NCBI GenBank assembly: GCA_016707485.1
Contig: JADJHN010000002.1
Coordinates: 1,426,001 to 1,490,000 of the forward strand
From: Lysobacterales bacterium
GTDB lineage: Bacteria > Pseudomonadota > Gammaproteobacteria > Xanthomonadales > Rhodanobacteraceae
Direction: 5' to 3'
DNA: 64,000 nt
The position numbers and the translations under genes were made by a program. Below the pieces are notes generated by a model, which was given only the letters and a program-made list of their open reading frames with translations, had not been told where the DNA came from and did not search any database. Positions within the stretch are counted from its first letter, which is position 1. Each line of letters starts with the position of its first letter. This document shows positions 29,849 to 37,937 of the stretch, piece by piece.

Positions 29849-30507
29849 ATGAGAGGTCTTTACCTGAGCTATCTGGCGGATGATCGGCGCAACTGGATGA
29901 AGCGCGCCGACAATGTCACCACCAGCTACCTCTACGATGCCCTGAACCGTCTCACCAGCGCCACCGCCAGCCAGAAGTTGTCTTCGTTTGAATACGATTG
30001 CTCAACCGGTAACAGCATCGGCCGACTTTGCAGGGCGAGCAATCCTGACAGCAATATGGAATATACCTACACACCCTCCGGGGAGACCACGCGCATATCC
30101 TTGGTATTGTCCGAGCCGATACCGGCGAGTTCCATCATGTTTTTGACTACGACGGCATGGGCCGCGTGAACAACGTGTACGGATCGTTCCCCAACAGCCC
30201 AAGTGCGAACGGTCGCTTGTGCAGGGCCGCAGATCCCGATAGTTCGGTAACCTACGAATACACTCCATTTGGTCAGACCACGAGGATTTCCCAGGAACTG
30301 GCCAATCCAATCGTGGCCTATACCACCATGCTTTTCGACTACGACGGGCTGGGTCGAGTGAAGAAGGTCTACGGATCGGGGGCGAATAGCCCAGGAACAA
30401 TCTATGAATACAGCCGTGGCCGGGTCCGCGGCGTGAAGTGGTGGGATGGTTCGACTGAGAAACAGTGCACGGGGTCAGGTCTTGTTTTGCAACATTCGCG
30501 CAACTAA
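29849..30507 (+). pseudogene. Rhs/YD-repeat fragment 2, frameshifted and cut by the transposable element
   Basis: It starts as typical Rhs core (NVTTSYLYDALNRLTSATAS, SSFEYDCSTGNSIGRLCRAS). At about 30140 a run of T causes a frameshift (SIMFLTTT instead of FDYDGMGR), after which the second frame continues MGRVNNVYGSFPN and then the 247-bp repeat shared with fragment 1. After WWDGSTEK the frame runs into the transposable element at about 30463. Confidence 0.75.
30216..30462 (+). repeat. 247-bp direct repeat, copy 2 (partner 27867-28113)
   Basis: The second copy of the Rhs core segment. The transposable element begins within a few bases of its right end. Confidence 0.85.
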
Positions 30508-30617
30508 ACTCTAGCGATGGCACGACCCCTTCGCATCGCACGCATGCACGGGGTCAGGTCTTGTTTTGCAACATTCGCGCGACTAAACTCTAGCGATGGC
30601 ACGACCCCTTCGCATCG
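30466..30617 (+). repeat. Tandem duplication of the transposable element's left end (period 79 bp)
   Basis: 30466-30538 and 30545-30617 are the same 73 bp with one mismatch. Each copy has the terminal sequence GGGGTCAGGTCTTGTTTTG, a short leader and the first codons of the transposase (MARPLRI). The first copy falls out of the transposase after seven codons. Confidence 0.9.
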
Positions 30618-31459
30618 AATTCGCCGGTGCGCTCTATCACGTGATGGCGCGCGGCAATGCGCGCGAAGCGATCTATCTCGACGATGGGGATCGGCAGGCC
30701 TTTCTCGATAGCCTGGTGCGTGCCTGCGACCGTTTCGACTGGGCGCTGTGGGCGTATTGCCTGATGGACAACCATTATCAACTGCTGGTCGAGACGCGCC
30801 GCCCGACGCTCTCGCGCGGCATGCGCGAGGTCAACGGTGTCTATACCCAGGGGTTCAACCGTCGACATCGTCGGGTCGGACATGTCCTGCAAGGTCGATT
30901 CAGGGCCATTCTGGTAGATCGCGACAGATACCTGCTGGAAGTTTCCCGTTACATCGTGCGCAATCCCGTGCAAGCCGGGATGTGTGATTCGGCGGCTGAT
31001 TGGCCGTGGAGCAGCTACCCGGCAGTGATGGGCAAGGCGGCAGCGTTGCCGCCCTTGCAGGTGGACGCCACCTTGGACCTGTTTGGCACGCAGACGGGCC
31101 CTGCGCGCCGCGCCTACGCGCGCTTCGTGTCAGAGGGAAGCGGCGAGTTCGAGCCGGAAGACTCGGCCTCCGGCCAGATCTTTCTGGGGGATGACGCGTT
31201 TATCGCGCACGCCACCCGAAAGGCAGCAGCACCCTCACGCGAAGTCCCAAAGGGGCAGCGGGCGTGGACTTCGCTGGCGCAGATTGAACGAGCTTCGAAA
31301 GATCGAGACGCCGCGATCCAGGCCGCTTACGCGAGCGGGGCATTCACTCTGGCCAAAATTGGCGCACACTTTGGACTTCACTATGCATCGGTGAGCCGAA
31401 TTGCGCGACGGGAGCGGGAAGAACACGAGGAGTGATGTGTCAAAACAAGACCTGACCCC
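30550..31459 (+). mobile_element. Y1-transposase element with 19-bp inverted ends
   Basis: GGGGTCAGGTCTTGTTTTG at 30550-30568 and its exact complement CAAAACAAGACCTGACCCC at 31441-31459 flank the single transposase gene. An extra left end lies at 30471-30489, and further copies of the right-end GACCCC motif follow to 31595. The element sits in Rhs fragment 2. Confidence 0.8.
30596..31435 (+). CDS. REP-associated-type tyrosine (Y1) transposase
   Basis: 279 residues. The N-terminal 150 residues are an IS200-like Y1 transposase domain: MARPLRIEFAGALYHVMARG, AYCLMDNHYQLLVET, GHVLQGRFRAILVDRD and YLLEVSRYIVRNPVQAGM, with the likely catalytic Tyr in the last block. The metal-binding HUH triad is HYQ here instead of the usual HxH. 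The C-terminus (FTLAKIGAHFGLHYASVSRI) is a helix-turn-helix. Such proteins mobilise or maintain short palindromic sequences. Most of the gene looks intact, so it may be expressed. Confidence 0.88.
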   Translation: MARPLRIEFAGALYHVMARGNAREAIYLDDGDRQAFLDSLVRACDRFDWALWAYCLMDNHYQLLVETRRPTLSRGMREVNGVYTQGFNRRHRRVGHVLQGRFRAILVDRDRYLLEVSRYIVRNPVQAGMCDSAADWPWSSYPAVMGKAAALPPLQVDATLDLFGTQTGPARRAYARFVSEGSGEFEPEDSASGQIFLGDDAFIAHATRKAAAPSREVPKGQRAWTSLAQIERASKDRDAAIQAAYASGAFTLAKIGAHFGLHYASVSRIARREREEHEE

Positions 31460-31595
31460 CTAGGCGTCACGAGGGAGTGTCACTGACCCCCTAGGGGCGG
31501 GTGAGCCGCGGGGCGGGGGGGGGGGTCAACAAGCCTGACCCCCTAGGCGTCACTGACCCCCTAGGCGTGTGACCCCCTAGGCGTGACCCCCTAGG
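31454..31595 (+). repeat. Six copies of GACCCCCTAGG at the right end of the element
   Basis: Copies start at 31454, 31485, 31537, 31555, 31571 and 31585, mostly as TGACCCCCTAGGCGT with spacings of 14-52 bp. A run of ten G lies between copies 2 and 3. The motif is the end of the transposon terminus repeated outward. Confidence 0.9.
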
Positions 31596-31642
31596 CGTAG
31601 GCGTGTGAGAGTCGAATTCCTGCTTCCAACTATAGTTCCGTT

Positions 31643-32188
31643 TTGGGAGATGACAAAATTAAAGTATACATTCTACCCATATTAATAATATTCTTGTCAT
31701 CGTTAACGTCCGCCGACGAAGAGGCGCATTCTCTAGTCATGCGCGAAAAAGGTATGGTCGACACTGCTGTCAGTTTTGCTAATGGCACGGCAACTCTCGC
31801 CACGCATGTTGATGGTGTCGATATCAAAGTTTCAGTGAAAACACGCAAGACGGATGACAGTCCGTACAAAGAGGGGTTCAGATGGGGCGGTGAGGGCTCC
31901 TCAGCAGCTCCAACTATGATTACTTTGGTTGTCGTCCAAAGAGGCGCAGAGAGACTGTTTGTTCCGTTGTCAGCATATAGCGATCTTGGTGACCCTCGAA
32001 AAATTTTCTTGAAATCCAGGACCGTTGGATTCGAGCTCGACATTTTTGGAGGTGACGCAGGTGTCGCTTACAATGCGACTCTCATATTTGAGAATGGATG
32101 GCTCATTCGTAGGAGAGTAGCTCACGGTGAATTTCCAGACGAAGCGTGGGAAGAAACCCAATACGCCTACAACACGCTCAACAACTGA
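31643..32188 (+). CDS. Small exported protein of unknown function; possible orphan immunity gene
   Basis: Up to 181 residues. No good ATG: TTG at 31643 gives MGDDKIKVYILPILIIFLSS, a plausible signal peptide ending TSA-DEE, but the frame stays open upstream, so the true 5' end may have been lost to the transposon. The body is beta-rich (ATHVDGVDIKVSVKTRK, ITLVVVQRGAERLFVPLSAY, YNATLIFENGWLIRRRV). It is more AT-rich than nearby housekeeping genes, as in other Rhs-linked cargo. No family is recognised. Confidence 0.5.
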   Translation: MGDDKIKVYILPILIIFLSSLTSADEEAHSLVMREKGMVDTAVSFANGTATLATHVDGVDIKVSVKTRKTDDSPYKEGFRWGGEGSSAAPTMITLVVVQRGAERLFVPLSAYSDLGDPRKIFLKSRTVGFELDIFGGDAGVAYNATLIFENGWLIRRRVAHGEFPDEAWEETQYAYNTLNN

Positions 32189-32442
32189 CGGGGTTGCTCG
32201 CGAATAGCCATTGACCCCTCGATCGCAAAATGGGTCCCTTTGAGGAATCCCCATCTCAAGAGCCCTCGGTATTGCCGGGGGTAGTCGATCAAGCGATCTT
32301 TGGCTACCCCGATGATTCCGATAACTTGATGTCAGGTGATCTGAGCCGATAGTCTGCCAAGCTTTAGCAAGGGTTCGGTGTCCGTTAGACTGTGCGTCTC
32401 AGCTGGCCAGATATCGGCCGCGCCCTTTCCCTTCAGGATCCG

Positions 32443-32907
32443 ATGGCCGTCATCCACGGTACCGTGCGTGCCCACGCCGACACCCGCCTCGCGATCATCG
32501 CGAGTCGCTGGAATCCGCGCATCATCGATGCGCTGATCGAGGGTGCGCGCCATGCGCTGATCGAACACGGCGTGTCCGAGCAGGCGATCGACCTGGTACG
32601 TGTGCCGGGTGCATGGGAGATTCCGGCGGTTGCCGCGAAGCTGGCCGCAGCGGGCCAGCATGGGGCGATCCTGGCGTTGGGTTGCGTGGTGCGCGGCGAT
32701 ACGCGTCACTATGAGCACGTTGCCGATGGCTGCGCCGAGGGATTGATGCGCGTCGCCGTGGAGCACCGGATTCCGGTCTTGAACGGCGTGCTGGCGGTGG
32801 AGAAACATGCCGATGCCGAAGCGCGCTCGGGCGGCAAGCACGGCAACAAGGGTGAGGAAATCGCGCTTGCGGCGCTGGAAATGATCGATCTATGGAGAAA
32901 CCTGTGA
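32443..32907 (+). CDS. ribH: 6,7-dimethyl-8-ribityllumazine synthase
   Basis: 154 residues from the ATG at 32443 (AGGA site). It condenses the ribityl-pyrimidine with dihydroxybutanone phosphate in riboflavin synthesis and assembles into a capsid-like cage. Motifs: [47 protein letters not shown], and [10 protein letters not shown]. It overlaps nusB by 4 bp. The usual upstream ribD-ribE-ribBA genes are missing; instead the accessory island ends just before it. No FMN riboswitch is present. Confidence 0.95.
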   Translation: MAVIHGTVRAHADTRLAIIASRWNPRIIDALIEGARHALIEHGVSEQAIDLVRVPGAWEIPAVAAKLAAAGQHGAILALGCVVRGDTRHYEHVADGCAEGLMRVAVEHRIPVLNGVLAVEKHADAEARSGGKHGNKGEEIALAALEMIDLWRNL

Positions 32908-33371
32908 ACCACCCGCACCGCCCCGAGGGCGTCGACCTTGCCGCACGTTCGCGTTCGCGACGACGTGCCCTGCAGGCCATCTATGCCTGGCAGGTCGGCG
33001 GCAACCGCATGATCCAGGTGATCGAACAGTTCCGTCACGAGCAGGACATGGAAATCGCCGATCTCGAATACTTCGAGGATTTGCTGCGCGGGGTGGAAAA
33101 AAATCTGGCCGAGCTGGATGCCGGCATCCGCGCGCATATCGACCGCGAGATTGCCGAGGTCGATCCGATCGAGCGTGCGGTCATGCGCATCGCCGCCTAC
33201 GAATTGCGCCATCGACCCGATGTTCCTTATCGCGTGATCATCAACGAGGCGCTGGAAGTGACCAAGCGTTTCGGCGCCGATCAGGGCCACACCTATGTCA
33301 ATGGCGTGCTCGACAAGCTTGCCGGCGAATGGCGTGCGGTCGAGTACCGCGAAAAGTCGCGCCGCTCCTGA
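32904..33371 (+). CDS. nusB: Transcription antitermination factor NusB
   Basis: 155 residues from the GTG at 32904 (GGAG site, 4-bp overlap with ribH); an in-frame ATG at 32892 is the alternative. NusB binds boxA RNA with NusE for rRNA antitermination. Landmarks: [79 protein letters not shown]. It lies in the conserved ribH-nusB-thiL-pgpA order. Confidence 0.95.
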   Translation: MNHPHRPEGVDLAARSRSRRRALQAIYAWQVGGNRMIQVIEQFRHEQDMEIADLEYFEDLLRGVEKNLAELDAGIRAHIDREIAEVDPIERAVMRIAAYELRHRPDVPYRVIINEALEVTKRFGADQGHTYVNGVLDKLAGEWRAVEYREKSRRS

Positions 33372-33390
33372 ACCCGGGTTCGACGTCCGC

Positions 33391-34353
33391 ATGGCCGAAT
33401 TCTCGCTCATCGAGTCGATCCGCCAGCGCTGCGCACACCTGCGTGACGATGTGGTGCTAGGCATCGGCGACGATGCCGCCGTGGTGGCGGTGCCACCGGA
33501 TTGCGAACTGGCGGTGTGCACCGACACCCTGGTCGCTGGTGTGCATTTCCCGCGCGACACGACGGCAGCCGATATCGGCTGGAAATCGCTGGCGGTCAAC
33601 CTCAGCGATCTTGCCGCGATGGGTGCAACTCCGGCATGGGCATTGCTGGCCTTGACCTTGCCAACTGCCGATACCGGTTTCGTCGAAGGGTTTGCCGACG
33701 GCTTTGCTGCCCTGGCGGCGGAGCACGGCGTGAGCCTGATTGGCGGCGACACCACGAGCGGGCCACTCACGATCACGGTAACGGTTCACGGCTTCGTCCC
33801 GAAAGGACGCGCTCTGCGTCGTGACGGCGCGCGAGTTGGCGACACGGTGTGGGTCAGCGGGACCCTGGGTGATGCGGCCGCCGCCTTGCGTGAGCGGGAT
33901 TCGAACGGGGACATTTCCGCAGAATCACACGCCTCGCTGCGCGCCCGTCTCGATCGCCCCCAACCGCGCGTCGACCTGGGCATCCTGCTGCGCGAGTTCG
34001 CCAGCAGTTGCATCGACATATCAGATGGGTTGCTCGCCGACCTCGGTCACGTCGCCACAGCCAGCGGGGTCGGAATCGAAATCGATGTCCTGCGCTTGCC
34101 GGCCTCACCTGCGTTGCTGGATCGGGTACCGATGGAGCAACGCCACGCACTGCAACTGGCGGGCGGGGACGACTACGAACTGGCCTTCACCGTGGCACCG
34201 GAGCGGACTTCCCTGTTGCAGCAAGCCGTTGCCCGCAACGCGATACCGATCACCCTCGTGGGCCGTGTAGTAGCCGACAGCGGCGTTCGCGCACTCGATG
34301 CGGAAGGCCGCGTACTCGAATTGCCCCGAGCGGGCTGGGAGCATTTCTCGTGA
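33391..34353 (+). CDS. thiL: Thiamine-monophosphate kinase
   Basis: 320 residues from the ATG at 33391. It phosphorylates TMP to TPP. AIR-synthase-like fold with LGIGDDAAVV, DTLVAGVHFP, GWKSLAVNLSDLAAMGA, IGGDTTSG, CIDISDGLLADLGH and GGDDYEL. It overlaps pgpA by 4 bp. No TPP riboswitch precedes it, consistent with expression as part of the operon. Confidence 0.95.
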   Translation: MAEFSLIESIRQRCAHLRDDVVLGIGDDAAVVAVPPDCELAVCTDTLVAGVHFPRDTTAADIGWKSLAVNLSDLAAMGATPAWALLALTLPTADTGFVEGFADGFAALAAEHGVSLIGGDTTSGPLTITVTVHGFVPKGRALRRDGARVGDTVWVSGTLGDAAAALRERDSNGDISAESHASLRARLDRPQPRVDLGILLREFASSCIDISDGLLADLGHVATASGVGIEIDVLRLPASPALLDRVPMEQRHALQLAGGDDYELAFTVAPERTSLLQQAVARNAIPITLVGRVVADSGVRALDAEGRVLELPRAGWEHFS

Positions 34354-34856
34354 AGCTCGATTCTGCCCAGCGCCGCGCCATCCTGGCCCATCCTGCCGGC
34401 TGGATCGCCAGCGGCTTCGGTTCCGGTTTCAGCCCGTTCGCATCGGGAACAGCCGGATCGGCAGCGGCCTTGTTGCCGTGGTGGTTCATGCGCGAGCTAC
34501 CCATGGCATGGATGATTGGAATTATCGTTGTGGCTTTTGCGCTCGGCGTATGGGCATCGAACTTCGTCATCGGTCGATTACAGATCAACGATCCTGGGGT
34601 GATCGTCTGGGACGAGTTCGTCGGCCAGTGGATCGCCTTGTTGCCGTTGCCGTTGCTGGTCTGGCCCGCGCATTGGCAGTGGATCGTTGCCGGGTTCCTG
34701 CTGTTCCGCCTGTTCGATATCTGGAAACCCTGGCCCTGTTCGTGGGCCGACCGATCCGTGAAGGGCGGCTTCGGCGTGATGCTCGACGACGCACTCGCTG
34801 GAGCGTACGCGGCGCTCGTGCTCGCCTTGATATCGAGATTTTCGGGGTTGGGTTGA
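34350..34856 (+). CDS. pgpA: Phosphatidylglycerophosphatase A
   Basis: 168 residues with a GTG start overlapping the thiL stop (GTGA). It dephosphorylates PGP to phosphatidylglycerol in the inner membrane. Motifs: GFGSGFSPFASGTAGS, WDEFVGQWIALLPLP and FDIWKPWPCSWAD; several hydrophobic helices. It is the last gene of the ribH-nusB-thiL-pgpA operon; a long inverted-repeat element starts about 60 bp after it. Confidence 0.93.
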   Translation: MKLDSAQRRAILAHPAGWIASGFGSGFSPFASGTAGSAAALLPWWFMRELPMAWMIGIIVVAFALGVWASNFVIGRLQINDPGVIVWDEFVGQWIALLPLPLLVWPAHWQWIVAGFLLFRLFDIWKPWPCSWADRSVKGGFGVMLDDALAGAYAALVLALISRFSGLG

Positions 34857-34918
34857 TTTGAGTTTTGACGGCGGGATTGGTTTCGTCGCGATGGCGGGTC
34901 CTTTTGCGATCTATCGTC

Positions 34919-36009
34919 GTGCGGCACTCGAGCGTTTTCTCCTAATCGGCGAACCTGCGGCTCCCTTCACGCCGCTTCGCGGCGCGGCATCCTTGCCGAG
35001 TTTTCACTCGCTACCGGTGACGTAGTTCCGATTTTGCGACGCTGAAGCGGCGCATCCGCGCGGAGCACGCGTCTCCGGCGCGCGGCATCCCTGCCGTTTT
35101 TTCACTCGCCTCCGGGCGAGCGAGTCACTTTCTCTTGGGTGGCCAAGAGAAAGTAACCAAAGAGAAGGCCACCCCGATACAGCGGTCTCCGGGCTCCTGC
35201 CCTGCGACTGCGCAACGCGACTCCGGGGGTTCGCCGACAGTCCATCCCTGGACTGACGTCGAACTGGGCGCAATCCATTGCGCCCACCCGTCGGGCTTTC
35301 CCTACGTCACGTTGCCGCTGCATAGGGGCCCCATTGAGCGCGCATCGTGCGCGCCAGAGCGAACAGCAAAGGCAGCCCAAGCCGAAGCCGAAGCCACAGC
35401 CACAGCCACAGTCACAGTCACAGTCACAGCAAAGTCTCAGTCACAGCCTCCGAAACTGCAGCAACCAAAGCCTCGGCAACAGCCGCAGCCCAGCGCCCTC
35501 ATCCTCCCTGCCGGGCACCTTCCCCCGCCTTGCGGGGGAAGTAAATTTGCAAGGCCGTTTACTCGCCGAATCTTCTTGGCCTTGCTACGTCTTTGCTTTG
35601 TCTTTGCTGCGCAGGATGCGCAGTGAGTGGGGCCCCTATGCAGCGGCGAAGTGGCGGAGGATAGGCCCGCAGGGTGGCTCGCAGGGATGCGAGCCAGTTG
35701 GCTGCCAGTCCAAGGATGGACTGTCAGTCAACCCCCGGAGCCGCTTCGCGCAGTCGCAGGGCAGGAACCCGGAGACCGCTGCATCGGGGTGGCCTTTCTC
35801 TTGGTTACTTTCTTGACTCCGGGCATCCTGCCCTTCGCCCTTCGGGCCAGCTGCGCTGTTCGCGCCGCTCCTGCGGCGCAGTGGCCACTCAAAGAGAAGT
35901 GACTCGCTCGCCGGGAGGCGAGTGAAAAAAGGCAGGGATGCCGCGCCGCGAAGCGGCGTGAAGGGAGCCGCAGGTTCGCCGATAAGGAGAAAACGCACGA
36001 GTGCCGCAC
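34919..36009. repeat. About 1.1-kb non-coding element with long inverted arms
   Basis: The left arm (about 34919-35334) and right arm (about 35628-36009) are reverse complements over most of their length, from GTGCGGCACTCG at the outer ends to GCTGCATAGGGGCCCCA at the inner ends. The arms contain smaller hairpins, such as CTTTCTCTTGG/CCAAGAGAAAG at 35128-35153. The centre of about 290 bp has a microsatellite of AGCCGA, AGCCAC and AGTCAC units (35382-35450) and no convincing gene. Frames through the region have odd composition and no ribosome sites. Confidence 0.85.
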
Positions 36010-36059
36010 GACGCAGGCGCAAATAAATCCCCAACGTCGCGACAAGAAGAACCCCTCCA

Positions 36060-37421
36060 TCAATCCGGCAGCAACTTCCCCGGATTGAGGATGCCATCAG
36101 GATCAAACTGATCCTTGATCCGCCGCATCAGGTCCAGCGCAACCGGGTCCAAAGCGCGGGGCATGAATTCGCGTTTGCTCAAGCCGATACCGTGTTCGCC
36201 GGAGAGGCTGCCGTCTAGGGCGAAGACGAGGTCGAAGACGGCGGACAGGCAAGCTGACACCTGCGCGGCCTGCTCCGGATCTTCGGGGTGATGGAGCAGG
36301 TTGACGTGGATGTTGCCGTTGCCGGCGTGGCCGAAGGTGACGATGGGGATGCCGTGGCGTGCCGATATGTCCTTGAGTCCGGCAATCAGCTCGGGAACGC
36401 GGCTGACCGGGACGACGACATCTTCATTGATCTTGTTCGGGGCGAGGGTGCGCAGGGCAGGCGACAATGCCTTGCGTGCGGCCCATAGCCGGGTCACTTC
36501 GGCAGCATCGGTGGCGACGTGCAGTTCGATGAGGCCATCTCCGCGCGCGGCGCGGCTGACGGTCGCAACGGCGGCTGGCAGGGCGTCGGCTTCGCCATCC
36601 ACTTCAACGATGAGCAGGGCACCGGCTTCGGGTATGGATTCGCCGGCATGATTGCGCGCCAGGCGCAGCGCTTCGTCGTCCATGAACTCGAGCGCGCAGG
36701 GCGTGACTGGCTGGGCCATGATGCGGGCCACTGCGGCGGCAGCGGAGGCAATATCGGCATAGGTGGCGCGCAAGGTGCGCTTGTCCGAGGCCAGCGGCGT
36801 CAGTTTCAGGGTGGCTTCGGTGATCACGGCGAGGGTGCCTTCCGAACCGATCAGCAGGCGCGTCAGGTCGTAGCCGGTGGCGCCCTTGCTGGTCGGCTTG
36901 CCGCAGCGGAACTCCTCGCCGCGTCCGTTGATAGCGCGCAAGGCCAGCACGTTGTCCCGCGTGGCGCCGTATTTCACCGCGCGCGGTCCGCCGGCGTTGC
37001 AGGCGATGTTGCCGGCGATCGAGCAGAACGGTGCCGAGGTGGGATCAGGTGCCCAGAAAAACCCGTGCGGCTTCAAGGCGATTTGCAGATCGGCATTGAG
37101 CACGCCGGGTTCGACCACGGCCAGTCGATTGGCCGGATCGATGGCGAGGATCCGGGTCATGCGCTCGAAGCTGGCGACAATGCCGCCGCCCGGCCGTGTG
37201 GTGCCGGGCGCGGGGCAAGCGGCCGGTTCGCACAGAGGCAACAAAGGCCCGACCTGCTCATGCGTGGTCGGAAAAACCACCGCATCCGGAATCGCCTCGC
37301 GCCTGGAGTTGTCGTAGGCATACACCGCGCACTCGGCGGGATCGACGCTGTATGCGCGTCGATCGACGAACAGGTCGCGCAATCGATCGAAAAGTCTCTG
37401 CTGGGATTCGACATCGAGCAT
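36060..37421 (-). CDS. FAD-linked oxidase, GlcD/D-lactate dehydrogenase type, with an abnormal FAD loop
   Basis: About 453 residues from the ATG at 37421 (GTG at 37430 also possible). BBE/FAD-4 oxidase: FPTTHEQVGPLLPLC, ILAIDPANRLAVVEPGV, DPTSAPFCSIAGNIACNAGGP, LLIGSEGTLAVITEATLKL, and C-terminal FGHAGNGNIHVNLL, SGEHGIG and DPDGILNPGKLLP. The pyrophosphate-binding loop, normally like VPVxxRGxGTGxTGG, is replaced by EPAACPAPGTTRPGG, about ten residues shorter and without the RGxGTG core. The enzyme may be inactive, or the sequence may contain local errors. The probable substrate is a 2-hydroxy acid. Confidence 0.8.
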   Translation of the reverse strand: MLDVESQQRLFDRLRDLFVDRRAYSVDPAECAVYAYDNSRREAIPDAVVFPTTHEQVGPLLPLCEPAACPAPGTTRPGGGIVASFERMTRILAIDPANRLAVVEPGVLNADLQIALKPHGFFWAPDPTSAPFCSIAGNIACNAGGPRAVKYGATRDNVLALRAINGRGEEFRCGKPTSKGATGYDLTRLLIGSEGTLAVITEATLKLTPLASDKRTLRATYADIASAAAAVARIMAQPVTPCALEFMDDEALRLARNHAGESIPEAGALLIVEVDGEADALPAAVATVSRAARGDGLIELHVATDAAEVTRLWAARKALSPALRTLAPNKINEDVVVPVSRVPELIAGLKDISARHGIPIVTFGHAGNGNIHVNLLHHPEDPEQAAQVSACLSAVFDLVFALDGSLSGEHGIGLSKREFMPRALDPVALDLMRRIKDQFDPDGILNPGKLLPD

Positions 37422-37435
37422 GCGCTGCACTATGC

Positions 37436-37890
37436 GGCGCAGCTTGTCAGATTGGCAACCTGCGCTGGCGCGAGCGCACGATTCCGATCAACGCAAGCAG
37501 GATGACCAACAGGGCGACATGCCCGACTCGCGGCGCAGCCGGCTCGTGCTGGGTACGGCAAAGGGTGGTGCGGCAGAGTTACACCGCGCACTCGCCGGGT
37601 TCGAGGTTCTCATCGCATACGGCGGGTGGAATCCCCGGCAGAGGCAAACCAGGTAGCAAACAAGCTCATCCCCTCGGGACAATCGGGGTCAGCTCAGGAT
37701 CGATTCTCGGGCCGCGTTGCAGGCAGCCGTCGGGGCACCTGGATCGTGACCGGATGGTTTTCGATCGGAGCTTGCGCGAAGTGGATTTCCAGATCGCCCA
37801 CCCAATCACCGATTCCGACCAACCCCGGATCGCTTTGCGCATGCGCAACATTGGCGAAGGCCGTCATCGATACCACTCTGCCGCACCCCG
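37436..37890 (-). pseudogene. Probable remnant of an exported protein gene
   Basis: No intact gene is present between the oxidase and dolP. On the minus strand, protein-like pieces occur in succession: VSMTAFANVAHAQSDPGLVG... GDLEIHFAQAPIENHP; then LLPGLPLPGIPPAVCDENLE ending ECAV-stop; then, in the same frame after that stop, EPAAPRVGHVALLVILLALI followed by an Arg-rich end, like a C-terminal membrane anchor. Frame changes and stops separate them, which suggests decay. Low confidence; chance reading in GC-rich DNA is possible. Confidence 0.25.
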
Positions 37891-37937
37891 GGTAAGGAAT
37901 CATTGGGTGATCGCAACGCACGAATATGGAGTCCCCG

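Noticed and set aside
31454..31595. CRISPR-like array
   Set aside because: The repeats are 11-15 bp, spacings are irregular and the unit is the end of the adjacent transposon; no cas genes.
32189..32442. FMN riboswitch before ribH
   Set aside because: None of the conserved RFN core blocks are present.
35135..35902. Proteins in the 34.9-36.0 kb interval
   Set aside because: Frames cross inverted arms and a microsatellite, lack ribosome sites, and both strands are equally open.
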